Below, in pieces: positions 8,453-18,258 of a stretch of DNA of 64,000 bases (position 1 is its first letter; every line of letters begins with the position of its first letter). The stretch is from Leisingera daeponensis (lineage in GTDB: Bacteria > Pseudomonadota > Alphaproteobacteria > Rhodobacterales > Rhodobacteraceae): NCBI RefSeq assembly GCF_019801465.1, contig NZ_JAHVJA010000007.1, positions 62,001 to 126,000 on the forward strand. The letters run 5' to 3'. The notes beneath the pieces are model-generated. The model had not been told where the DNA came from. It made no database searches and saw only the letters and a program-made list of their open reading frames with translations. Both the position numbers and the translations under genes were made by a program.

Positions 8453-8473
8453 GTCCCCATGAGCGGTGACGGC

Positions 8474-8710
8474 TCAGGCCGGGTTGTTTTCGCGGTAATA
8501 GGCCAGCGCATCGCGCTCGGTGCCGTCAGGCAGGATGCAGACGCCGATGGTGCCCGCCTTGCCGCTGCGCAGCACGTAGCTGCCGCCGGTCTGCACGCAA
8601 TAAGCCTCTTCGGGGCTGGTGTAGACAACTTCCTCTTCCTGCTGGGCGCAGGCGCTGAGCGCGGCGGCCCCGGCGACCGCAAGGGCGGATAGTTTCATGG
8701 ACTTCAGCAT
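8474..8710 (-). CDS. DUF333 domain lipoprotein
   Basis: This 78-aa precursor starts at ATG 8710 with GAGGGAG upstream. A signal peptide ends in the lipobox LSAC, giving a mature lipoprotein of about 58 residues. The mature part, YCVQTGGSYVLR then GVCILPDGTERDALAYYR, matches DUF333 with its two conserved cysteines. DUF333 proteins have been called putative hemolysins, but this label has little support. Its position between the cy terminator and yejA gives no functional clue. Confidence 0.82.
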   Translation of the reverse strand: MLKSMKLSALAVAGAAALSACAQQEEEVVYTSPEEAYCVQTGGSYVLRSGKAGTIGVCILPDGTERDALAYYRENNPA

Positions 8711-8927
8711 CGCAAACTCCCTCGGTTCATAACACAATCGTGATCCGAGGCTGGCAGGCAATTTTATTGCGGGCAAGGGCGGCGGCGCATAGGCCCTTGT
8801 TTCGGCTGCTTTATGCCCAGATCGGCCGTCTGATCACCCAATCTCAACTTGAATGTTACCACCCCCGGACATTAGCTTGGGGCCGGATAACCCGGGCCGA
8901 AGTTCCGGGCACAGGAGGTCATGGCAG

Positions 8928-10841
8928 ATGAATACCGCCAAAGCTGCGGCGCGGGCCCGCGCCCAGGACAGAGTGAACCCGCTGCAGGCGGCTGCGGCAC
9001 TGGCGCTGGGATTGATCTTAGCCTTGGCGGCCGCGACGCTGGCCAGGGCCGAAGAGGCCATCATCAAGGCGCATGGCTTTGCCGAGTTCGGGGAGCTGAA
9101 ATACCCGGAAGGCTTTGCCCGTTTCGACTATGTGAATCCGGAAGCCCCGAAAGGCGGCGAGCTGTCGATTTCCGCTGTCGGCACTTTCGACAGCATGAAC
9201 CCCTATACCCGCAAGGGCCGGGCAGGGGCGCTGTCCTCCAGCCACTACGAAAGCCTGCTGGTGGAATCCTACGACGAGCCAGGGTCCTATTACGGCTTGA
9301 TTGCCGAAAGCCTGGAGTACCCGGAAAGCCAGGACTGGGTGATCTTCAACCTGCGGCCCGAAGCGAAATTTTCCGACGGCAGCCCGGTCACCGCCGAGGA
9401 TGTGGTGTTTTCCCACAACATCCTGCTGGACCAGGGGCTGCAATCCTACGCCGAGGCGGTGCGCAAGCGCATTCCCAAGGCCGAGGCGCTGGGGCCGCAC
9501 CGGGTGAAGTTCCACTTCTCCCCTGACTTCCCGCGCCGGGCGATGATCACCCAGGTCGGCGGCACGCCAGTGTTTTCCAAGGCCTGGTTCGAGGCAGATC
9601 CGGAGAACCGCCGCATTGATGAGCCGCGGCTGGATCCGGGCATCGGCTCCGGCCCCTACGTGCTGGAAAGCGCGGATGTGAACCAGCGTATCGTCTACAA
9701 GCGCAGCCCGGATTATTGGGGCAAGGACCTGAACGTGAACGCCGGCCGCTTCAACTATGACCGCATCCGGGTCGAGTATTTCGGCGATGATGTCGCCGCG
9801 ATGGAGGGGTTCAAGGCAGGCGTCTATACGCTGCGCCCCGAAAACAACTCCAAGAACTGGGCGACCAACTATGAATTCGCCGCGGTGGAAAAGGGCCAGG
9901 TGATCAAGGGTGAAATCCCCGATGGCAACGTGCCGCCAGCCAGCGGGTTTGTGATGAACCTGCTGAAGCCCAAATTCCAGGACATCCGCGTGCGCGAGGC
10001 GATGCAGCTGGCGTTCAATTTCGAGTGGACCAACGAGAGCCTGCAGTACGGGCTGTTCCGGCACCGCTCCTCCTTCTGGCAGGATTCGCCGCTGGCCGCG
10101 CAAGGCCTGCCCGAGGGCCGCGAGAAGGAAGTGCTGGAAGCGCTGGGAGATCAGATCGACCCGTCCATTCTGACCTCGGAGCCGGTGATGGCGCATGCTT
10201 CCAAGGCATCTCGCCCCGGCGACCGCAAGAACCTGCGCCGGGGGATGAAACTGCTGGATGAGGCGGGCTGGACCGTCGGCGATGACGGCATGCGCCGCAA
10301 TGCACGAGGCGAGCCGCTGAAGGTCGAGTTCCTGGCCGACAGCCCGACCATCGAACGCATCGTGCAGCCCTATGTCTCCAACCTGCGCACCATGGGGGTG
10401 GATGCGGTGGTGAACCGGGTTGATTACGCCCAGTACACCAGCCGCCGCCGGGAGAAGGAGTTCGACATGATCTCCCACGCCTATCCGATGTCGCTGGAGC
10501 CTTCGACCGGGCTTTACCAGTACTTCGGATCGGAGGCGCATGAATATTCGGTGTTCAACCCGGCGGGGCTGGCCGATCCGGCTGTGGATGCGCTGATTGA
10601 CAACATTGTCAAGGCCGGCACCCAGGAGGAGCTGCGCGCCAACGCCCGCGCGCTGGACCGGGTGCTGCGGGCCAAGCGGTTCATGGTGCCGACCTGGTAT
10701 CTGGACGTGAACTGGATCGCCTATTGGGACATGTACCGCCAGCCGGAAAACCTGCCGCCCTATGACACCGGCCTTCTGGACCTGTGGTGGATCGACGCCG
10801 AGCGTGAGGCTGCCCTTAAGGCCGCCGGCGCACTGCGGTAA
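8928..10841 (+). CDS. yejA: Peptide ABC transporter, substrate-binding protein (YejA family)
   Basis: This 637-aa family 5 solute-binding protein starts at ATG 8928, about 12 bases after an AGGAGG box. Residues 1 to about 43 hold a signal peptide with a long hydrophobic core (AAAALALGLILALAAATLARA), so it should be periplasmic. No lipobox is seen. The family segment WVIFNLRPEAKFSDGSPVTA is present. The order yejA-yejB-yejE-yejF equals the E. coli operon, which imports oligopeptides and the antibiotic microcin C. The true substrate here is probably peptides and cannot be fixed from sequence. Confidence 0.9.
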   Translation: MNTAKAAARARAQDRVNPLQAAAALALGLILALAAATLARAEEAIIKAHGFAEFGELKYPEGFARFDYVNPEAPKGGELSISAVGTFDSMNPYTRKGRAGALSSSHYESLLVESYDEPGSYYGLIAESLEYPESQDWVIFNLRPEAKFSDGSPVTAEDVVFSHNILLDQGLQSYAEAVRKRIPKAEALGPHRVKFHFSPDFPRRAMITQVGGTPVFSKAWFEADPENRRIDEPRLDPGIGSGPYVLESADVNQRIVYKRSPDYWGKDLNVNAGRFNYDRIRVEYFGDDVAAMEGFKAGVYTLRPENNSKNWATNYEFAAVEKGQVIKGEIPDGNVPPASGFVMNLLKPKFQDIRVREAMQLAFNFEWTNESLQYGLFRHRSSFWQDSPLAAQGLPEGREKEVLEALGDQIDPSILTSEPVMAHASKASRPGDRKNLRRGMKLLDEAGWTVGDDGMRRNARGEPLKVEFLADSPTIERIVQPYVSNLRTMGVDAVVNRVDYAQYTSRRREKEFDMISHAYPMSLEPSTGLYQYFGSEAHEYSVFNPAGLADPAVDALIDNIVKAGTQEELRANARALDRVLRAKRFMVPTWYLDVNWIAYWDMYRQPENLPPYDTGLLDLWWIDAEREAALKAAGALR

Positions 10842-10850
10842 GGAACGGAC

Positions 10851-11936
10851 ATGGCAGCCTATATCCTCCGGCGCCTGCTGTTGGTGATCCCGACGCTGTT
10901 CGGCATCCTGCTGGTGAACTTTGCCCTGGTGCAGTTTGTGCCCGGCGGCCCCGTGGAACAGATCATCGCCCAGCTCGAAGGCGGCGGCGACGTGTTCGAG
11001 GGCTTCGCCGGCGGCGGCGGCGACACCGGCACCGAGGCGATCAGCGCCAATGAAAACTACGCCGGCCGCCAGGGCCTGCCGCCGGAGCTGATCAAGGAGC
11101 TGGAAGAACAGTTCGGCCTCGACAAGCCGCCGCTGGAACGCTTTCTGATAATGCTCGGAAATTACGCCCGCTTTGACTTCGGCGAGAGCTATTTCCGCAA
11201 GATCGACGTCACCGACCTGGTGCTGGAAAAGATGCCTGTGTCCATTTCGCTTGGCCTGTGGTCAACGCTGATCGCCTATCTGATCTCGATCCCGATGGGC
11301 ATCCGCAAGGCGATGCGCGACGGCTCGCCGTTTGATACCTGGACCAGCGGCGTGATCATTGCCGCCTATGCGATCCCCGGCTTCCTGTTTGCCATTATGC
11401 TCTTGGTGCTGTTTGCCGGCGGCTCCTACTGGCAGATTTTCCCGCTGCGCGGCCTGACGTCGGACAACTGGGAGAGCCTCAGCCTGTTCGGCAAGATCAT
11501 GGACTATTTCTGGCACATTGCGCTGCCGGTCACCGCCTCCACCATCGCGGCCTTTGCGACGCTGACACTGCTGACCAAGAACTCTTTTCTGGATGAGATC
11601 AAGAAGCAATACGTGATGACCGCCCGGGCCAAGGGCCTCAGCGAAAACCGGGTTCTGTACGGCCATGTGTTCCGCAACGCGATGCTGATCGTGATCGCGG
11701 GCTTCCCGGCGGTGTTCATCGGCGTGTTCTTCTCAGGCTCGCTGATCATCGAGACGATCTTCTCTCTCGACGGGCTCGGCCGCCTGGGGTTCGAGGCCGC
11801 AGTCGCGCGCGATTACCCGGTGATGTTCGGCACCATGTACATCTTCGGCCTGATGGGGCTGGTGGTCGGCATCATCTCCGACCTGATGTATGTGGTGGTC
11901 GACCCGCGCATCGACTTTGAAAAGCGGGAAGGCTGA
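10851..11936 (+). CDS. yejB: Peptide ABC transporter permease YejB
   Basis: This 361-aa inner-membrane permease begins [20 protein letters not shown], the usual first membrane helix of DppB/YejB proteins. A periplasmic insert of about 60 residues rich in Gly follows. The BPD transport domain carries the EAA loop ([16 protein letters not shown]) that contacts the ATPase. Six membrane segments are expected. It starts 9 bp after yejA and ends 3 bp before yejE, so the genes are one operon. Confidence 0.93.
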   Translation: MAAYILRRLLLVIPTLFGILLVNFALVQFVPGGPVEQIIAQLEGGGDVFEGFAGGGGDTGTEAISANENYAGRQGLPPELIKELEEQFGLDKPPLERFLIMLGNYARFDFGESYFRKIDVTDLVLEKMPVSISLGLWSTLIAYLISIPMGIRKAMRDGSPFDTWTSGVIIAAYAIPGFLFAIMLLVLFAGGSYWQIFPLRGLTSDNWESLSLFGKIMDYFWHIALPVTASTIAAFATLTLLTKNSFLDEIKKQYVMTARAKGLSENRVLYGHVFRNAMLIVIAGFPAVFIGVFFSGSLIIETIFSLDGLGRLGFEAAVARDYPVMFGTMYIFGLMGLVVGIISDLMYVVVDPRIDFEKREG

Positions 11937-11939
11937 TCC

Positions 11940-13046
11940 ATGGCGCTCTCCCCCCTCAATCAGCGCCGCTGGCGCAACTTCTGCCGCAACCGCCGCGCCT
12001 TCTGGTCGCTGTGGATTTTTGCGCTGCTGTTCGGCCTGTCGCTGTTTGCCGAGTTCATCGCCAACGATAAGCCGATCCTCGTGAGCTACCGCGGCGAGGT
12101 CTACGCGCCGGTATTCAAATTCTACCCGGAAACCCAGTTCGGCGGCGACTTCCAGACAGAGGCGGTCTACAGCGACCCCGAGGTCGAATGCCTGATCCGC
12201 TCCGGCGGCATCGAGGACTGCATTGACGAGCCCGAAACCATCCTGGAGAAGATCGCGGCAGGCACCTATTCGGCTGAGGATTTCCACCAAGGCTGGACCA
12301 TCTGGCCGCCGATCCCCTACAGCTTTGACACCACGGTGGACCGCCCCGGCGCGGCGCCGCTGCCGCCCGGCGGGCTGAACCTGCTGGGCACCGATGACAC
12401 CAAGCGCGATGTGCTGGCGCGGGTGATCTACGGCTTCCGCCTGTCGATCCTGTTCACCCTGATGGTGACCGGGGCCGCCAGCCTGCTGGGCATTCTGGCG
12501 GGGGCCGTGCAGGGCTATTTCGGCGGCCTCACGGACCTGGTCTTCCAGCGTGTGATCGAGGTCTGGGGCTCGGTGAATTCGCTCTATGTCATCATCATCA
12601 TGTTTGCGATCCTGGGCCGCAGCTTCTGGCTCTTGGTCTTCCTGATGGTGCTGTTCGGCTGGACCGCGCTGGTCGGCGTTGTGCGGGCCGAATTCCTGCG
12701 CGCCCGCAACCTGGAATACGTCCGCGCGGCCAAGGCGCTGGGGGTCGGCAACCTGACCATCATGTTCCGCCACATGCTGCCGAACGCGATGGTGGCGACG
12801 CTGACCATGCTGCCCTTCATCATCACCGGCACCATCGGCCTTTTGGCCGGTCTCGATTTCCTTGGCTTCGGCCTGCCGTCCTCGGCACCCTCGCTGGGCG
12901 AGCTGACGCTGCAGGCCAAGCAGAACCTGGAGGCGCCCTGGCTTGCCTTCACCGCCTTCTTCACCTTTGCCATCATGCTGTCGCTGCTGATCTTCATCTT
13001 CGAAGGTGTGCGCGATGCCTTTGATCCTCGGAAGACGTTTTCATGA
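11940..13046 (+). CDS. yejE: Peptide ABC transporter permease YejE
   Basis: This 368-aa partner permease has one N-terminal membrane helix (about residues 20-40). A long periplasmic stretch follows (about 40-150, with FYPETQFGGDFQTEAV typical of YejE). A DppC-like membrane domain carries the EAA loop (RAAKALGVGNLTIMFRHMLP). It starts 3 bp after yejB. The spacer to yejF is long (133 bp) and contains a strong palindromic structure that could lower readthrough or protect the upstream mRNA. Confidence 0.93.
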   Translation: MALSPLNQRRWRNFCRNRRAFWSLWIFALLFGLSLFAEFIANDKPILVSYRGEVYAPVFKFYPETQFGGDFQTEAVYSDPEVECLIRSGGIEDCIDEPETILEKIAAGTYSAEDFHQGWTIWPPIPYSFDTTVDRPGAAPLPPGGLNLLGTDDTKRDVLARVIYGFRLSILFTLMVTGAASLLGILAGAVQGYFGGLTDLVFQRVIEVWGSVNSLYVIIIMFAILGRSFWLLVFLMVLFGWTALVGVVRAEFLRARNLEYVRAAKALGVGNLTIMFRHMLPNAMVATLTMLPFIITGTIGLLAGLDFLGFGLPSSAPSLGELTLQAKQNLEAPWLAFTAFFTFAIMLSLLIFIFEGVRDAFDPRKTFS

Positions 13047-13073
13047 CAGTTGCGGGTGCCCATGATATGCCCC

Positions 13074-13151
13074 GCCCGGCCGCAGGCCGGGCAGCGCCCG
13101 ACCGCCCCCATTGGCGGGCGCTCCGCTTTTGCCCGCGGCCGGGCGCTGCCC
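13074..13151. repeat. Nested palindromes between yejE and yejF
   Basis: GGGCAGCGCCCG (13089-13100) pairs with CGGGCGCTGCCC (13140-13151). Inside lies a second small stem (CCGCC/GGCGG), and GCCCGGC (13074-13080) pairs with GCCGGGC (13086-13092). The unit looks like a REP-type intergenic element or an mRNA stability element within the yej operon. Confidence 0.7.
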
Positions 13152-13179
13152 TCATCAAGGGATTGCAAGGGGAAGAACA

Positions 13180-14772
<1,593 letters not shown>

Positions 14773-15089
14773 GACGCCCTTGCTTAACACTGTGGCAGGC
14801 TTTGCTGCATCTATGCGTTCGCACTGCACGCAACGCCCATAAGTTGCGGCAGCAGATGCGACCAAATGTTTCGCGCGCGAAACATTGCGGCAGCGGTGCT
14901 GACCTATCCGCCGCTGCCTGGAAAGCAGCGGAAGGCTCCCGCGCCCGCAGGCGTCCCGGCTGCGCCGGACCCCCTTGGCGGCCTTGGGCCAGGCTCAGCG
15001 CCGCTGGCGCTGAGCCTGGCCCAACGGGAGCGCTGAGCCTTTGGCGCAGTTGCGACGGGCGGGAGGGCGCCGGGTCTCCTGCGCAGGTG
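14773..15089. other. Intergenic region between yejF and hemN
   Basis: These 317 bp between the convergent yejF and hemN genes hold no convincing gene. They contain the long hairpin at 14984-15024. A third partial copy of the motif GCGCTGAGCCT follows at about 15030. Confidence 0.6.
14984..15024. repeat. Perfect 19-bp inverted repeat
   Basis: The arm TTGGGCCAGGCTCAGCGCC (14984-15002) is exactly complementary to 15006-15024, leaving a 3-base loop. There is no T-run. It lies between two convergent genes and may terminate or insulate both transcripts, or be a dispersed palindromic element. Confidence 0.85.
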
Positions 15090-16445
15090 TCAGATGGCGG
15101 TGCCGTGGCCTGAAGTGCTGAGGTCATAGGCGTCAAAGCTGCGGGCAATCATCCGGGTCAGCGGGCGGGCTTCATCGCGGATTTCCAGCCCCGCGGCGGA
15201 CACCGTCAGCATGCCGGGGAAAGCGGTAACCGCGATGGCAAACATTTGCTCCAGCCGGTCCCCGGTCACGGCAAACCGCGTCAGGATTTCCTCGCGGCAG
15301 ATGCGGAAATCGCACATCAGCGCCTCGATCAGCCGCGCCCGCAGCAGGTCCTCGCCGCCAAAGGCATGGCCGCGGGCGGTGGCGAACTGCCCGCCGCGGA
15401 TGGCGCGGACATAGGCCGAGGTGGCGGGCGCGTTCTGCGCATAGCCCTGCGGGAAGCGCGAGATCGCCGAGGCGCCGATGCCGATCAGCACCTCTGCCGG
15501 ATCGTCTGTGTAGCCCTGGAAATTGCGCCGCAGGCGCCCGGTCCGCTGCGCCACCGCCAGCCCGTCGTGGGGGCGGGCGAAATGGTCGATGCCGATCTCC
15601 CGGTAGCCGTCCCACAGGAACAGCTGGCGGGCGGTCTCGAAAAGCTCCAGCCGCGCCTCGGGCGTCGGCAGCGTATCGGAGCGGATCATGCTTTGCCGTC
15701 CGGCCATCCAGGGCACATGCGCATAGCCGTAGACCGCCGCGCGGTCCGGTGTCAGCGACAAGAGTTTCTGGACGCTTTCGGTCATGATCGCGGGCGTCTG
15801 ATGCGGCAGGCCATAGAGGATATCGGCGTTGAGACTGCGGATTCCATGCGCGCGCAGCTGATCGATTGCGTCACGCGTGGCCTCGAAACTCTGGAAACGG
15901 CCGATCGCCTGCTGGATGGTGCTGTCGAAATCCTGCACCCCGACCGAGGCGCGGTTCATGCCTGCCTCCGCCAGCGCTTCCAGCCGCCGCTCCCCGATTT
16001 CATTCGGATCGATCTCCACCGAGAATTCCGCGCGCGGCGCCAGCGGGACTGCTCCGGTGATCGCACCGGCCAGATCGCGGATCAGTTCCGCACTCAGAAG
16101 CGTCGGGGTGCCGCCGCCCCAGTGCAGCCGCGACAGGGTGATCCCGTCGGGCAGCCGCCGCTTGAGCAGGGCAATTTCCGCCTTCAGAACCTGGACATAG
16201 GCTTCCACCGGGGCGCCGGAACGGGTCCCTTGCGTGCGGCAGGCGCAGAACCAGCACAATCTGCGGCAGAACGGCACATGCACATACAGCGAAATGCTGC
16301 TGCCGGGGGGAATCCTCGATATCCAGCCGGAAAACTGGGCGGAATCAGTCCCCTTGCCGAAGTGCGGCGCGGCAGGATAGCTGGTGTAGCGCGGCACTTT
16401 GGCGTCAAACAAACCCAGCTCGGCCAATTGAGCTTTCTGTTCCAT
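15090..16445 (-). CDS. hemN: Oxygen-independent coproporphyrinogen III dehydrogenase (HemN/HemZ)
   Basis: This 451-aa radical SAM enzyme oxidises coproporphyrinogen III to protoporphyrinogen IX without oxygen, for haem and, where present, bacteriochlorophyll synthesis. The motif YVHVPFCRRLCWFCAC supplies the Cys-x3-Cys-x2-Cys ligands of the 4Fe-4S cluster. Downstream WGGGTPT and the C-terminal HemN domain fit the bacterial enzyme, as does the N-terminal YTSYPAAPHF. It is divergent from fnrL, as in Rhodobacter. The FnrL box is centred 42.5 bp from the ATG, which would put a class II start site at or next to the start codon. No good ribosome site is visible. Confidence 0.93.
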   Translation of the reverse strand: MEQKAQLAELGLFDAKVPRYTSYPAAPHFGKGTDSAQFSGWISRIPPGSSISLYVHVPFCRRLCWFCACRTQGTRSGAPVEAYVQVLKAEIALLKRRLPDGITLSRLHWGGGTPTLLSAELIRDLAGAITGAVPLAPRAEFSVEIDPNEIGERRLEALAEAGMNRASVGVQDFDSTIQQAIGRFQSFEATRDAIDQLRAHGIRSLNADILYGLPHQTPAIMTESVQKLLSLTPDRAAVYGYAHVPWMAGRQSMIRSDTLPTPEARLELFETARQLFLWDGYREIGIDHFARPHDGLAVAQRTGRLRRNFQGYTDDPAEVLIGIGASAISRFPQGYAQNAPATSAYVRAIRGGQFATARGHAFGGEDLLRARLIEALMCDFRICREEILTRFAVTGDRLEQMFAIAVTAFPGMLTVSAAGLEIRDEARPLTRMIARSFDAYDLSTSGHGTAI

Positions 16446-16480
16446 TCAATTAGCGTTATGGCAGCGCGTGAACCAGAGCC

Positions 16481-16494
16481 TTGACCCAGATCAA
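16481..16494. promoter_or_regulatory. FnrL box between hemN and fnrL
   Basis: TTGACCCAGATCAA matches the FNR consensus TTGA-N6-TCAA. It ends 13 bp before the fnrL ATG and begins 36 bp from the hemN ATG. Activation of hemN and negative autoregulation of fnrL are both plausible. Confidence 0.88.
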
Positions 16495-16507
16495 TCCGGA
16501 CCAGCGA

Positions 16508-17248
16508 ATGAACGCTCCTGTACTTGCCCAAACCAGATGCGGTGACTGCCCGATCCGCCACCGGGCTGTCTGCGCACGCTGCAACGCGGAGGAGCTCGGA
16601 GAGCTGGACGCGATTAAATACTACCGCACCTATGAGGCCGGCCAGCCGATCATCTGGTCGGGTGATGCGATGAACTTCGTGGGCTCCGTGGTGTCGGGCA
16701 TCGCCTCGCTGACCCAGACGATGGAGGACGGGCGCACCCAGATGGTGGGCCTGCTGCTGCCCAGCGATTTCGTCGGCCGTCCGGGCCGTGAAGGCGCGGC
16801 CTATGACGTGGTCGCGACCACCGATGTGGTAATGTGCTGCTTCCGCAAGAAGCCGTTCGAGGACCTGATGGAGCGCACCCCGCATATCGCGCACCGTCTG
16901 CTGGAAATGACCCTGGACGAGCTGGACGCGGCGCGCGAGTGGATGCTGGTGCTGGGCCGCAAGACCGCGCGGGAGAAGATCGCCAGCCTGCTGTCGATCA
17001 TTGCGCGGCGCGACGCCTCGCTGACACCGGGCGGGGCAACCAACCGGATGGTCTTCGATCTGCCGCTGACGCGGGAGGCGATGGCCGACTACCTCGGTCT
17101 GACGCTGGAAACCGTGAGCCGCCAGATCTCGGCTCTCAAGCGGGACGGCATCATCGAGCTGGAAGGCAAACGGCATGTGACCGTGCCCGACATGCGCCGC
17201 CTGATGGAAGAGGCCGGCGACGACAGTGACGGCGGTTTCCTCGGCTGA
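16508..17248 (+). CDS. fnrL: Oxygen-sensing transcription regulator FnrL
   Basis: This 246-aa CRP/FNR-family regulator starts at ATG 16508. The N-terminal Cys cluster (C11, C14, C22, C25 in CGDCPIRHRAVCARC) and the central Cys pair at 110-111 can hold an oxygen-labile 4Fe-4S cluster. A cyclic-nucleotide-binding-like fold and dimerisation helix follow. The C-terminal HTH has ETVSRQ, the Glu-x2-Ser-Arg signature that reads TTGA half-sites. Three matching boxes lie in this window: at hemN/fnrL, usp/ccoN and near 27270. It would act as the master switch for low-oxygen respiration. Confidence 0.95.
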   Translation: MNAPVLAQTRCGDCPIRHRAVCARCNAEELGELDAIKYYRTYEAGQPIIWSGDAMNFVGSVVSGIASLTQTMEDGRTQMVGLLLPSDFVGRPGREGAAYDVVATTDVVMCCFRKKPFEDLMERTPHIAHRLLEMTLDELDAAREWMLVLGRKTAREKIASLLSIIARRDASLTPGGATNRMVFDLPLTREAMADYLGLTLETVSRQISALKRDGIIELEGKRHVTVPDMRRLMEEAGDDSDGGFLG

Positions 17249-17257
17249 GGCGGTCTG

Positions 17258-18142
17258 TCACCGCGTTTCCTGACTGTTTTCCGCCAGCCACCGCGCCACC
17301 CGCGCCGCCGGGCTGCGCGGGCCGGAGGGGCGCAGGCTCCACAGCCGCAAGTCCCGCGGCAGGCTGGCTCTTTCCGCAAAGGGTGCCACCAGCTTGCCGC
17401 TGCCAAGCAGCGGCGCCACCAGCGCCTGATGGCCGATCAGCACTCCAGCGCCATTGACCGCCTCCTCCACCGCCAGGGAATAGAGCGAGAATTCCGGTCC
17501 CCGCAGATGCAGGGTTTCGCCGGGGCAGGCGGCCTGCAGCCAGTGCTCCCAGTCCTGCGCCCAGACCGCGTCTGACAGGCAAGGCACATACTGCAGGTCC
17601 GCAGGGGTGCGCAGCTGCCGGGCCATAGCGGGCGCACAGACCGGGAAGATCACATCCTGCTCGATCGCTGTCCCCAAACCGCCGCCGTAGAAAAGGCAAA
17701 GGTCGTAGGGCGTGCGCTTGAGGTTCGGCGGCGCCTCTGTGGCGGTGACAGAAACCGCCATCTCCGGCATTGCGGCGCGTAAGCCGGGCAGGCGCGGCGA
17801 TAGCCAGAACTGCGCTATGGCGGGCAGGGTGGCGATGTGGACGGTGCTGGGCTGTGCCTCTGCGCGCAGGCGGCGGGTGGCGGCATTGAGCTGGTCGAAG
17901 GCCTCGGTGAACCCGGGCAGAACCCGCGCGCCGAGGGCCGTAAGTGTCACCTGCTTGGGGCGGCGGTCGAACAGCGGCGCCTGCAAAGCCTCCTCCAGCG
18001 CCTTGATCTGCGCCGAGACCGCGCCGGGTGTCACCCCCAGCTCCTGCGCGGCAGCAGAGAAACCGCCCAGCCGCGCGGCGGCCTCAAACGCGCGCAGGGC
18101 CGTCAGCGGCAGGGACCGGGCAGGGGGCGGGGAAACAGCCAT
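17258..18142 (-). CDS. LysR family regulator, GcvA type
   Basis: This 294-aa protein has an N-terminal winged HTH (AFEAAARLGGFSAAAQELGV then GAVSAQIKALEEAL). A periplasmic-binding-protein-like effector domain from about residue 95 follows. The N-terminal start LPLTALRAFEAAARLGGFS is typical of the GcvA branch, whose members often control amino-acid or one-carbon genes. It is divergent from an SHMT-like gene with a 116-bp gap. The palindrome CTAGCCCTAG (18161-18170) lies there. Regulation of the SHMT-like gene is inferred from this layout. Confidence 0.88.
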   Translation of the reverse strand: MAVSPPPARSLPLTALRAFEAAARLGGFSAAAQELGVTPGAVSAQIKALEEALQAPLFDRRPKQVTLTALGARVLPGFTEAFDQLNAATRRLRAEAQPSTVHIATLPAIAQFWLSPRLPGLRAAMPEMAVSVTATEAPPNLKRTPYDLCLFYGGGLGTAIEQDVIFPVCAPAMARQLRTPADLQYVPCLSDAVWAQDWEHWLQAACPGETLHLRGPEFSLYSLAVEEAVNGAGVLIGHQALVAPLLGSGKLVAPFAERASLPRDLRLWSLRPSGPRSPAARVARWLAENSQETR

Positions 18143-18160
18143 GGCTTAGCCTCAATTTTT

Positions 18161-18170
18161 CTAGCCCTAG
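18161..18170. promoter_or_regulatory. Possible LysR operator core
   Basis: CTAGCCCTAG is a short dyad in the gap between the divergent lysR and SHMT-like genes, flanked by T-rich runs. Its position suits a LysR site, but no consensus is known for this regulator. Confidence 0.35.
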
Positions 18171-18258
18171 TTTTCTGGAAATCTGATTTGCGGGCAAGGG
18201 GGCAGCGGCGGTTTTATGGGGGCAGAGACAAACCCGCCACTGGCGAAGGAGACAAATC

